Shown here: positions 1 through 6,972 of the stretch, piece after piece
How the letters are laid out: each line of letters starts with the position of its first letter
Position numbering within the stretch: position 1 is the stretch's first letter
Assembly (NCBI GenBank): GCA_023144895.1
Contig: JAGLEV010000035.1
Coordinates: 1 to 39,279, forward strand
DNA from: Thiotrichaceae bacterium
GTDB taxonomy: Bacteria; Pseudomonadota; Gammaproteobacteria; Thiotrichales; Thiotrichaceae
Reading direction: 5' to 3'
Length of the DNA: 39,279 bases
Position numbers and translations under genes: made by a program
Notes under the pieces: generated by a model
What the model was told of the DNA's origin: nothing
Database searches by the model: none
What the model saw: only the letters and a program-made list of their open reading frames with translations

Positions 1-730
1 TATTCGTTCCACCAGTCAGTGAATTAGACTGAGAGTTAACACCACCGTTATTCGTACCACCAGTCAATGAATTTAACAGAGCATTAATACCGCCATTGTT
101 AGTTCCACCAGTCAGTGAATTAGACTGAGAGTTAACACCACCGTTATTCGTTCCACCAGTCAATGAATTTAACAGAGCGTTAATACCGCCGTTATTACTA
201 CCACCAGTCAGTGAATTTAACTGAGTATTAACACCACCGTTATTCGTTCCACCAGTCAGTGAATTTAACAGAGCGTTAATGCCGCCATTGTTAGTTCCAC
301 CCGTCAGTGAATTCAACTGAGCGTTAATACCACCGTTATTAGATCCACCAGTCAGTGAATTTAACAGAGAGTTAATGCCGCCGTTATTCGTTCCACCAGT
401 CAGTGAATTTAACTGAGCATTAATACCACCGTTATTAGATCCACCTGTGAGTGAATTTAACAGAGAGTTACTGCCACCGTTATTCGTTCCACCAGTGAGT
501 GAATTTAACTGAGCGTTAATACCACCGTTATTTGTTCCACCAGTGAGTGAATTTAACAGAGAGTTACTACCACCGTTATTCGTTCCACCAGTGAGTGAAT
601 TTAACTGAGCATTAATACCGCCATTGTTAGTACCACCTGTCAATGAATTTGACAAAGAGTTACTACCACCGTTATTCGTTCCACCAGTCAGCGAATTTAA
701 CTGAGCGTTAATACCACCATTATTACTACC
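1..730 (-). repeat. 48-bp in-frame tandem repeats, about 15 units
   Basis: The period is 48 bp, so each unit adds 16 residues without shifting frame. Units alternate between an INAQL-type and an SNSLL- or INALL-type core, so the larger unit is 96 bp (32 residues). Units nearest the left edge use a third variant (VNSQS). The array continues beyond position 1. It is coding and has no spacers. Confidence 0.92.
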
Positions 731-1528
731 ACCGTTTAGCTGTCCTACAATAGAAGTTAACTGAGAACCACCATTATTCTGTGGATGAATATTGGGACGA
801 ACTTGATGAGTATTATGCGTGTGACCCGGTCTATTCACATGGTTGTGACTAAAGCGTTGTCCATAAATATTGCTATGCGCATGTACTTGAGGATGAGGTC
901 TTTGAGTATGATGACTATGACCTGGACGGTTAACGTGATTATGGCTAAAACGCTGACCATGTGAGCCTATATGCGTGTGTCTATGTGCATTAGGTCTTTG
1001 TATATGATGATTATGACTATGACCTGGACGGTTAACGTGATTATGGCTAAAACGCTGACCATGTGATCCTATATGCGTATGTCTATGTGCATTAGGTCTT
1101 TGTATATGATGAATCTGTTGATGTCTAGGTCTATGAATCTGCTGATATCTAGGTCTATGAATCTGATGATGTCTAGTTCTATGGATCTGCTGATGTCTAG
1201 GTCTATGAATCTGATGATGTCTAGGTCTATGAATCTGATGATGTCTAGTTCTCTGGACATTAAAGTGCTGTGGTCTACGAGCTTGATGATTTCTATGGCT
1301 ACGAGATAGATGATGGCTTCTTCTGAATCCAACATTCTGACCATGACGGTTATGGCTGGTGCGATTAGATCGTCCACCGCGAACCATACTGTGTTGTCGA
1401 ATTAATTGATGTCCACGAGGGCGATGACTACGACGTGATCTTTGAAAATTACTTCTATGGCCACCTTGTGGCTTTTGTTGATGATGTGTACGAGATACTC
1501 TGCTTCTACTATGATGTATGCCTGTCAT
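1..1528 (-). CDS. Large repeat protein, N-terminal part (runs off left edge)
   Basis: I read one open frame of 509 codons from an ATG at 1528 down to the window edge, with no stop. An AGGAG ribosome binding site (1535-1539) lies 6 nt upstream of the ATG. The product has three tiers. First comes a very basic Arg/His/Gln-rich head of about 90 residues. Then follows a His-rich zone with six 8-residue units of the type RPRHHQIH and about three 32-34 residue units containing QRFSHNHVNRPGHSH. Last is an array of 16-residue units (consensus NSLTGGTNNGGINAQL), 15 of which are in the window. There is no Sec signal peptide, Tyr or Cys richness, or membrane segment. I recognise no family. A surface, adhesive or structural role, with export by a type I or other C-terminal-signal route, is inference only; the C-terminus that would show this is outside the window. 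Confidence 0.85.
   Translation of the reverse strand, partial: MTGIHHSRSRVSRTHHQQKPQGGHRSNFQRSRRSHRPRGHQLIRQHSMVRGGRSNRTSHNRHGQNVGFRRSHHLSRSHRNHQARRPQHFNVQRTRHHQIHRPRHHQIHRPRHQQIHRTRHHQIHRPRYQQIHRPRHQQIHHIQRPNAHRHTHIGSHGQRFSHNHVNRPGHSHNHHIQRPNAHRHTHIGSHGQRFSHNHVNRPGHSHHTQRPHPQVHAHSNIYGQRFSHNHVNRPGHTHNTHQVRPNIHPQNNGGSQLTSIVGQLNGGSNNGGINAQLNSLTGGTNNGGSNSLSNSLTGGTNNGGINAQLNSLTGGTNNGGSNSLLNSLTGGTNNGGINAQLNSLTGGTNNGGSNSLLNSLTGGSNNGGINAQLNSLTGGTNNGGINSLLNSLTGGSNNGGINAQLNSLTGGTNNGGINALLNSLTGGTNNGGVNTQLNSLTGGSNNGGINALLNSLTGGTNNGGVNSQSNSLTGGTNNGGINALLNSLTGGTNNGGVNSQSNSLTGGTN
823..1105 (-). repeat. About 96-102 bp His-rich repeats, three copies
   Basis: The unit encoding GQRFSHNHVNRPGHSH recurs with starts near 823, 919 and 1021 (spacing 96 and 102 bp). 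The two right-hand copies are almost identical at the DNA level over about 100 bp, which suggests recent duplication. All copies stay in the frame of the minus-strand repeat protein. Confidence 0.8.
1109..1252 (-). repeat. 24-bp tandem repeats coding for RPRHHQIH units
   Basis: Six 24-bp units each encode eight residues of the type (R/T)-R-(H/Y)-(H/Q)-Q-I-H-R. Differences between units are mostly Pro/Thr and His/Gln changes. The array lies within the basic head of the repeat protein and, with two or three His per unit, could bind metal or polyanions (inference). Confidence 0.88.
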
Positions 1529-1923
1529 TTTAGGCTCCTAATAAATAAGTGAAGTAATAAGAACAAATATTTAAGGAGGGGAAACTTTCGCTATATTAGC
1601 GACTTAACAGCTTCCTTGCTCTTAATAAAGCGTGAAACTCATTTTCACGCTGATCCTATTATCTTAAAATTCTTTTTAGTGATAGGGGCTTATGCTCGTT
1701 ATCACTAGGTAAGAAGGACAATATATCTGTATAAACGATCACTTAATAAATCTCTAAAACAGGGGCGTGGGTTGATAAGCTCAATGTTAATTGTGACAAA
1801 AGGTTGTTTTATAAATAAGCGCAAGAACAATTCTAGAAGGAGTAGACTGACTGATATACTAGCATTTGACACTAGCAGAAACAGTCGGTAGCTTAGCTAT
1901 ACTATCAATACTTTGGAGACAAT
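1529..1923. other. Divergent intergenic region with three hairpins
   Basis: No gene is seen in these 395 bases between the repeat protein (minus) and the TerC gene (plus). Three inverted repeats stand out: 1588-1602 (6-bp stem, 3-nt loop), 1630-1650 (8-bp stem GCGTGAAA/TTTCACGC, 5-nt loop) and 1677-1707 (8-bp arms TAGTGATA/TATCACTA, 15-nt loop). Since both flanking genes start here, these are more likely leader structures or operators than terminators. A plus-strand AAGGAGGGG near 1573 has no start codon after it. A TTGACA at 1866-1871 with a weak -10 is a possible promoter for the TerC gene. Confidence 0.5.
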
Positions 1924-2715
1924 ATGGACGCACTATTTACTATTGAGAATCTATTCACACTGGCTTTGCTCGTTATGTTGCAAGCAGTTTTAGGTTTTGA
2001 TAATTTATTATACATTTCGATAGAATCAAAACGAGTCGCCCCTGAACAGCAAGCAAGATTGCGTAAAATGGGTATTGGTATCGCAGTCGTGTTGCGAGTT
2101 ATTTTGCTTTATGTCGTTATCAAGGTCTTGAGCTTATTTCAAGGTGAGCTTTTTGGCTTTAAATGGGAAGGCATTATAGAAGGGCATTTTAATCTACACA
2201 GTCTTGTTGTTTTTCTGGGTGGTATTTTTATCCTCTATACTGCATTAAAAGAAATTACCCACATGATGACATTAGAAGAAAATCAACAGATTAAGCGTAA
2301 GCCAAGAAGCTTTGCCGTTTCTTTGTTTTGGATCGTTGTGATGAATGTTGTTTTCTCTTTTGACTCTATTTTAAGTGCAATGGCATTAAGTGATAACTAC
2401 TATGTGATGGCAGCCGCCATTGTGATTGGTGGTATCTTAATGATTTGGTTGGCGGATGGTGTAAGTAACTTTTTGCAGAAAAATCGAATGTATGAAGTGG
2501 TCGGCTTGTTTGTCTTGTTCTTAGTGGGTGTGATGTTGATTTCTGAAGGTGGGCATATTTCTCATCTGACTTTATTTGGGCATAGTGTCGAGCCACTGAG
2601 TAAAACCACCTTCTACTTTGTTATCTTCATTATGGTATTAGTGGATATTGTACAATCGCGATATCAAAAGAAATTGTTTGCTATGAAGGCAGCAATACTT
2701 AAAGACAAAGTTTAA
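1924..2715 (+). CDS. TerC family integral membrane protein
   Basis: The 263-residue polytopic membrane protein has the two acidic membrane motifs typical of the TerC/YoaE/YgdQ superfamily: GFDNLLYIS near residue 24 and FSFDSILSA near residue 144. A cytoplasmic basic loop follows the first helix. The family is linked to metal ion export; several bacterial members export manganese, but the substrate here is not shown by the sequence. A GGAG site (1915-1918) lies 5 nt before the ATG. The gene stands alone on its strand and is convergent with the next gene, with only 13 bp between stops. Confidence 0.85.
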   Translation: MDALFTIENLFTLALLVMLQAVLGFDNLLYISIESKRVAPEQQARLRKMGIGIAVVLRVILLYVVIKVLSLFQGELFGFKWEGIIEGHFNLHSLVVFLGGIFILYTALKEITHMMTLEENQQIKRKPRSFAVSLFWIVVMNVVFSFDSILSAMALSDNYYVMAAAIVIGGILMIWLADGVSNFLQKNRMYEVVGLFVLFLVGVMLISEGGHISHLTLFGHSVEPLSKTTFYFVIFIMVLVDIVQSRYQKKLFAMKAAILKDKV

Positions 2716-2728
2716 TTTTTAGTGATGA

Positions 2729-3721
2729 TTATCGATAGCTTGCTAACGTTTGCTTAATATCCTGAGCAGGTATTGTTAATTGTGCCTGCTCACCCGTAGT
2801 GAATACACCACATGCTTCATACCAAGCAATATTACCTAATGTCCCTTTAGTGGTGTTTTGTTGTCCACGTTGAGGAATGACATAACAGCCTTGTTCGGTA
2901 TACAGTAAATTATAAGGCTGATTACCCCGATGTAACTCACTGATTTTTTGCCAACTATCTTCTGATTTTGGATAAAATGAACAGTCTAATGGGTAGGCTT
3001 TATCACCACCACAGTGCAACCATTGTTTATTCTCTATTGGCAAAGGGCTTTCTCTAATAAAACCTTGGAAGTGCAGCTGATTAATTGAGGCATAAGCACC
3101 CAAGCTATTATAACCCATAGCAAAACCTGTTAAATGGTCACTGTGAATTGCTAGTTGCATAATATAATCATGCTTATCTTGATTTAAATATTGAGGATGT
3201 TGTTGCTCAGGCTCGGGCACAATTAATAAATGCCAAGGTGCAAATGGGAATTTATTATATAATACACGACAGTGTATATTCTCATGGTTACCTTCCCAAA
3301 AAATCTCAGGTTTCAAAAAAGATTTATTAAAGTGAAATCCCTCTGGATTAAAGTCTTGATAGATTCCTGTAAAAGGTTGCTCTGAGGCACGAGCAGGGCG
3401 CATACTTCTTAGTGAGTTATAAACTAATTGCCAAGGTGAGATTGTTGTTGTTTGCCAGCAACTTAACGCATCTAAATCACAAGTTTTTAGCTGCTCAAAG
3501 ACATGTACATCATCTTTAGCGGCTTCAATCAAAGAGGATTCTAAGACAGCATAGCGTTGTTTAATTGCAGGATTTAAATGGTGTTGTAAGGTACTGTCTT
3601 GCAGGCTATTTGCCAAGACTAAAATAAAAGCTCCGAGTTGATCAGAGCTAAGCATAGTCTCAAGCTGAGAGTGGAAGTTACGTTTAAAATCGTCTAAATC
3701 TGCAGCAAGAAATTGACACAT
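2729..3721 (-). CDS. HIT-superfamily protein, GDPGP1/VTC2-like phosphorylase
   Basis: This 330-residue protein resembles the GDP-L-galactose phosphorylase (plant VTC2) and GDP-D-glucose phosphorylase branch of the HIT superfamily. Visible landmarks are VLYNKFPFAPWHLLIVP near residues 153-169, where nucleotide-binding strands lie in this fold, and GAYASINQLHFQGF at 208-221, which matches the SxNHLHFQ active-site motif. His217 would be the nucleophile that becomes nucleotidylated. The first His of the usual HxH is Gln215 here. The expected reaction is phosphorolysis of an NDP-sugar, but the substrate is unknown. The gene is 33 bp downstream of the small exported protein gene on the same strand, so it may share transcription with the zapA cluster. 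Confidence 0.6.
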   Translation of the reverse strand: MCQFLAADLDDFKRNFHSQLETMLSSDQLGAFILVLANSLQDSTLQHHLNPAIKQRYAVLESSLIEAAKDDVHVFEQLKTCDLDALSCWQTTTISPWQLVYNSLRSMRPARASEQPFTGIYQDFNPEGFHFNKSFLKPEIFWEGNHENIHCRVLYNKFPFAPWHLLIVPEPEQQHPQYLNQDKHDYIMQLAIHSDHLTGFAMGYNSLGAYASINQLHFQGFIRESPLPIENKQWLHCGGDKAYPLDCSFYPKSEDSWQKISELHRGNQPYNLLYTEQGCYVIPQRGQQNTTKGTLGNIAWYEACGVFTTGEQAQLTIPAQDIKQTLASYR

Positions 3722-3754
3722 AACCCTATCCTCTATGTAGCGCTTGTTTTTAAG

Positions 3755-4087
3755 TTAATTTTGTTTCGTTAAAGTAATTGACTCTTTGTCTTTACGCTTT
3801 AATGTTAACTTATTGCCTTTGAGTGAAAAAGAGGATTTTTTAACCTTAGCAATACCTAAAATTGAATAGTTTAATGTGAGCTTATCTTTTGTTGCAGACC
3901 ATTTTCCACCGACATTTAATAATTTCATCTTATACTGGTACTGTTTATTAGCGTCTATTTTTAAACTAATTCCAGCACCTTTCCAAGTACCAACGAGTTC
4001 ATCAGCTGCAATAGCAAACGGACTGCTAAGTAATAGGCTAGCCCCTAATAATACGCTAATTATATTATAATTCTTCTTTATTATCAT
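3755..4087 (-). CDS. Small exported beta-strand-rich protein (lipocalin-like)
   Basis: The 110-residue protein has a clear Sec signal peptide: Lys-rich start, hydrophobic core LLGASLLLSS, and probable cleavage after AIA near residue 26. The mature part begins ELVGTWKGAG and continues as short alternating strands with many Lys. The GxW start resembles small lipocalin-like domains, but I cannot name a family. The ATG at 4087 is preferred over an in-frame GTG at 4096. Either start overlaps the 3' end of zapA (23 or 32 bp) in another frame, and no good ribosome site is seen, so translation may be coupled to zapA. Function unknown. Confidence 0.65.
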   Translation of the reverse strand: MIIKKNYNIISVLLGASLLLSSPFAIAADELVGTWKGAGISLKIDANKQYQYKMKLLNVGGKWSATKDKLTLNYSILGIAKVKKSSFSLKGNKLTLKRKDKESITLTKQN

Positions 4088-4391
4088 ATTGTTCACAGTT
4101 TTTTAATGTTAAGCTAATTTTATCTTGCATTTTGTCAATTTGATCAATAACCGTTTCATCAATCTCATCAACTTCTGAGCGAGTGGCTAATAATTCATGT
4201 GCTAAATTAAGTGCAACCATAACAGCAACACGGTCATTACTTAGTACTTTACCACTTTTGCGAATAGCCTGCATCCGAGTATCAACCTCTTTAGCAGCCT
4301 CGACAAGTGCAGGGTGTTCTCCTTCAGGGCAAGCGATTTTATATTCTTTTTCTAATATTTTTACACTTACTGCTTGCGTTTTATCAGTCAT
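4065..4391 (-). CDS. zapA: Cell division protein ZapA
   Basis: At 108 residues this has the usual length of short ZapA. The N-terminal domain carries the family pattern VSVKILEKEYKIACPEGE followed by LVEAAKEVDTRM, and the central segment NDRVAVMVALNLAHELL leads into a C-terminal coiled coil. ZapA binds FtsZ and cross-links protofilaments in the Z ring. It lies 18 bp downstream of a ZapB-like coiled-coil gene and is divergent from ygfB-pepP-ubiH, an arrangement common in gammaproteobacteria. No 6S RNA was recognised on its 3' side, where it often sits; an exported-protein gene overlaps there instead. Confidence 0.9.
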   Translation of the reverse strand: MTDKTQAVSVKILEKEYKIACPEGEHPALVEAAKEVDTRMQAIRKSGKVLSNDRVAVMVALNLAHELLATRSEVDEIDETVIDQIDKMQDKISLTLKNCEQYDNKEEL

Positions 4392-4409
4392 CGAGCAAAA
4401 TATCTCTGG

Positions 4410-4646
4410 TTAGTTATTATTATGATCCAGTGTCTTCAAGCGTTGAATCATTGATTCAACCTGTGAACGTACTTTATCATTGCGGTTATGTAATTCGGCG
4501 CGCTCATGAAGTAACTTACTTTCACGTTCTTTCAATATAGAATTCTCAGCAGAAAGTGACTCTACCAAGGTGAGAACATCATTAAGCTGGACTTCGAGCT
4601 GTCCGATTTGATCTTTTAGTTTACTATAAGTGGTTGGATCCGGCAT
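4410..4646 (-). CDS. ZapB-like coiled-coil protein (TIGR02449 type)
   Basis: This 78-residue protein is almost entirely heptad-like: LKDQIGQLEVQLNDVL, then SLSAENSILKERESKLL, then charged repeats to the C-terminus. The SAENxxLRxRxxxLxxERAxLxxxN pattern is that of the small TIGR02449 family found directly upstream of zapA in many gammaproteobacteria. A role beside ZapA in organising the division ring is inferred from position and coiled-coil structure. It is the first gene of the minus-strand zapA cluster. Confidence 0.78.
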   Translation of the reverse strand: MPDPTTYSKLKDQIGQLEVQLNDVLTLVESLSAENSILKERESKLLHERAELHNRNDKVRSQVESMIQRLKTLDHNNN

Positions 4647-5006
4647 GGCGAGATTTTAGTCAGCAAAATTAGGTTAGTAAGTTCCAAATGAAGTGAGTAG
4701 AGCTTCCGAGGAAGTGAGTTATTCTTTATAGTTTGATTAAAAGTTAATCATTGCACTGTTGTAAAATTCAAACAGGTGTTATAAATATATGATATTACCA
4801 TACTCTCTTGAAATTATGAAAAAATTGAGAAAAACTCTTTTATATCTTTAATTCATTGATATATCAATGGGAGCACTATGGGATTGTTTCATTATTACGG
4901 TTGCAAACCCAAAAGGTGACGATTGGTCGTTAGTATTTTGTTATAGAAAGAATAGGAAAGTAAGTTGCAAAGGTCAACTTACAAAAAATTAATACAAGGA
5001 AATAAC
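4647..5006. other. Divergent intergenic region zapB-like / ygfB
   Basis: These 360 bases hold the promoters of two divergent clusters. A perfect 16-bp palindrome, CATTGATATATCAATG, lies at 4854-4869 and could be an operator. Its TTGAT/ATCAA half-sites are only 2 bp apart, unlike FNR sites. Another short dyad, AGTTG-7-CAACT, is at 4963-4979. No 6S RNA, tRNA or convincing coding frame was found. Confidence 0.4.
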
Positions 5007-5534
5007 GTGGATTACATTGAAATAGAAGCATTATTAATGCGTACTGATTGTCAATATACACCAGCAGAAGTACAAGGTATTAGCTGTGGAATGCTTGCAG
5101 TTGACTTAAATAGCCCGATGATTTTATGGATTAAGCATATTTTTGAAGACTATGATGAACAAAATGTATTACATCAAGATAAAAAACATGAGCTAAAAGT
5201 CTTTTGGAATGATAGTAGAACACAAATGCTAGACGGCAATCTGAGCTTTGCCTTATTGCTTCCTGATGATGAAGAATCTCTTGAAGACCGAGTGGATGCA
5301 ATGCAAGAGTGGGCAGAAGGGTTTTTAATGGGGATTGCTTTAGCAGGTGTACAAGACATGGATCAGCTACCGACAAACTCTAAAGAATTGATTGATGACT
5401 TCCTTTCGATTAGTAAAGAAAAACAATTGGATATGTCAAATGATGAAGAATCAGAAGAGGCTTATTTACAGATTGTTGAATATCTTCGTATGGGAACGAT
5501 ATTAATAATGGATGAGTGCCAGCCTGAGGAATAG
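5007..5534 (+). CDS. ygfB: YgfB / UPF0149 family protein
   Basis: The product has the YgfB pattern: a short N-terminal helix, TPAEVQGISCGMLA near residues 17-30, an acidic central stretch, then RVDAMQEWAEGFLMGIALAG and a C-terminal helix with EIVEYLRMGTIL-like sequence (here QIVEYLRMGTILIM). The GTG at 5007 is chosen because AAGGA (4996-5000) is 6 nt upstream and the distance to the PAE motif fits the family. An in-frame TTG at 4965 with its own AGGAAA is an alternative adding 14 residues. YgfB in Pseudomonas affects beta-lactamase regulation; its role here is unknown. It lies upstream of pepP, as usual. Confidence 0.82.
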   Translation: MDYIEIEALLMRTDCQYTPAEVQGISCGMLAVDLNSPMILWIKHIFEDYDEQNVLHQDKKHELKVFWNDSRTQMLDGNLSFALLLPDDEESLEDRVDAMQEWAEGFLMGIALAGVQDMDQLPTNSKELIDDFLSISKEKQLDMSNDEESEEAYLQIVEYLRMGTILIMDECQPEE

Positions 5535-5646
5535 GCTAATATCGTAAACTAAAGAAACAAAGTAGGTCAGGGCTTTAGCCTGTTGTCATAGTGGCTATTG
5601 ATGGACTAAAAATCTAAAAATAAATAAAGTAACAGGGATGTAATGA

Positions 5647-6972
5647 ATGAAAAAAAGACCCGTAATTAAATTAAAGGAGTTTGCACAACGTCGTGAGCAG
5701 TTAATGCACATGATTGGGGGTAATGCGGTGGCTATTGTGCCATCTTCGGGAATGATGATTCGTAATCGTGATGTGGAATATCCTTTTCGTCAAAATAGTG
5801 ATTTTTTATATTTAACAGGATTTAATGAACCAGAAGCGATTGCTTTTTTCATTCCTGGGCGTGAGCAAGGGCAATATATTATCTTTTGTCGAAAGCGTGA
5901 TAAAAAGGCAGAACAGTGGGTTGGTCGTCGTGAAGGTCTTGATGGCGTGCAAGCCAACTGGGGGGCAGATGATGCTTATCCTATTGATGATATAGATGAT
6001 ATTTTACCGGGTTTATTAGAAGAGCGTAGCTCGGTTTATTATAATACGGGGAGTGATGCAACTTTCGACCAGCAAGTCATGGGGTGGGTTAATAAGGTTA
6101 AAGCTAAGCGACGTAATGGTGTTCATGCCCCGCAAGAATTTATTTCTCTGCCTTTAATTTTGCATGATATGCGCCTATACAAATCAGCAGCAGAATTACG
6201 TGCAATGAAGTTTGCTAGCAAGGTATCAATGAAGGCACATCAACGTGCAATGCAACGCTGTTGCCCTAGTATGATGGAGTGGGAGCTAGAGGCTGAATAT
6301 CTTTATACCTTTAAAAAATCAGGTTTAGAGCCAGCCTATAGCAGTATTGTAGGGGGAGGGGATAATGCCTGTATTTTACATTATATCGATAATCATCATG
6401 AGCTTAAAGCGGGGGATTTAGTCTTAATTGATGCAGGTGCTGAATATTTAGGTTATGCCAGTGATATTACAAGAACTTTCCCTGTGAATGGTAAATTTAC
6501 CTCTGAGCAAGCCGCAATTTATCAGGTCGTTTATGATGCTCAGCAAGCCGCTATTGAGATGGTAAAACCGGGTAATACGTGGGATCAACCTCATGAAGCA
6601 GCTTTGCGTGTCCTAGTGGAAGGCTTGGTTGAGCTAGGTCTTTTAAAGGGTGATGTCGACAAGCTGATTGAAAAGAAAAAATATATGCCTTTCTATATGC
6701 ACAAAACAGGGCATTGGCTCGGCTTGGATGTACATGATGTTGGTGATTATAAAGTGGCTGATCAATGGCGTTTACTTGAGCCGGGTATGGTTTTGACTGT
6801 TGAACCCGGCTTATATATCAGTCCTTGTGATAAAGTAGATAAAAAGTGGTGGAATATTGGTGTTCGCATTGAAGATGATGTGATTGTTACTAAGCAAGGA
6901 TATGAGGTGATTACCTCGAAGCTTCCCCGCACTATTGACGAAATAGAGGCATTAATGGCAAGTGATGGATAA
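5647..6972 (+). CDS. pepP: Xaa-Pro aminopeptidase (aminopeptidase P)
   Basis: The 441-residue protein has the two domains of bacterial aminopeptidase P. A creatinase-like N-terminal domain with RNRDVEYPFRQNSDFLYLTGF is followed by a pita-bread catalytic domain. The five metal ligands are present: Asp262 and Asp273 (LIDAGAEY, ASDITRTF), His356 (TGHWLGLDVHDVG), Glu386 (LTVEPGLY) and Glu409 (VRIEDD). It removes N-terminal residues preceding proline using a di-manganese centre in the cytoplasm. The ribosome site is AGGGA near 5634. The ubiH start lies inside its last codons, so the two are translationally coupled. Confidence 0.95.
   Translation: MKKRPVIKLKEFAQRREQLMHMIGGNAVAIVPSSGMMIRNRDVEYPFRQNSDFLYLTGFNEPEAIAFFIPGREQGQYIIFCRKRDKKAEQWVGRREGLDGVQANWGADDAYPIDDIDDILPGLLEERSSVYYNTGSDATFDQQVMGWVNKVKAKRRNGVHAPQEFISLPLILHDMRLYKSAAELRAMKFASKVSMKAHQRAMQRCCPSMMEWELEAEYLYTFKKSGLEPAYSSIVGGGDNACILHYIDNHHELKAGDLVLIDAGAEYLGYASDITRTFPVNGKFTSEQAAIYQVVYDAQQAAIEMVKPGNTWDQPHEAALRVLVEGLVELGLLKGDVDKLIEKKKYMPFYMHKTGHWLGLDVHDVGDYKVADQWRLLEPGMVLTVEPGLYISPCDKVDKKWWNIGVRIEDDVIVTKQGYEVITSKLPRTIDEIEALMASDG

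Noticed and set aside
1-730. CRISPR array
   Set aside because: The repeats are contiguous with no unique spacers and stay in one reading frame; they are coding tandem repeats.
1069-1377. Alternative reading frames on both strands through the 24-bp repeats (plus 1073-1309, minus 1069-1377)
   Set aside because: Both are open only because the period is a multiple of three. They lack ribosome sites and lie inside the long minus-strand frame starting at 1528.
4854-4869. FNR site upstream of ygfB
   Set aside because: The TTGAT and ATCAA half-sites are separated by 2 bp, not 4; kept only as a palindrome of unknown role.
4878-4919. 13-codon peptide starting ATGGGATTG with a GGGAG upstream
   Set aside because: Too short, no conserved feature, and no attenuator-like structure between it and ygfB.
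4647-5006. 6S RNA gene near zapA
   Set aside because: No long hairpin with a central open bubble was recognised here or on the 3' side of zapA.
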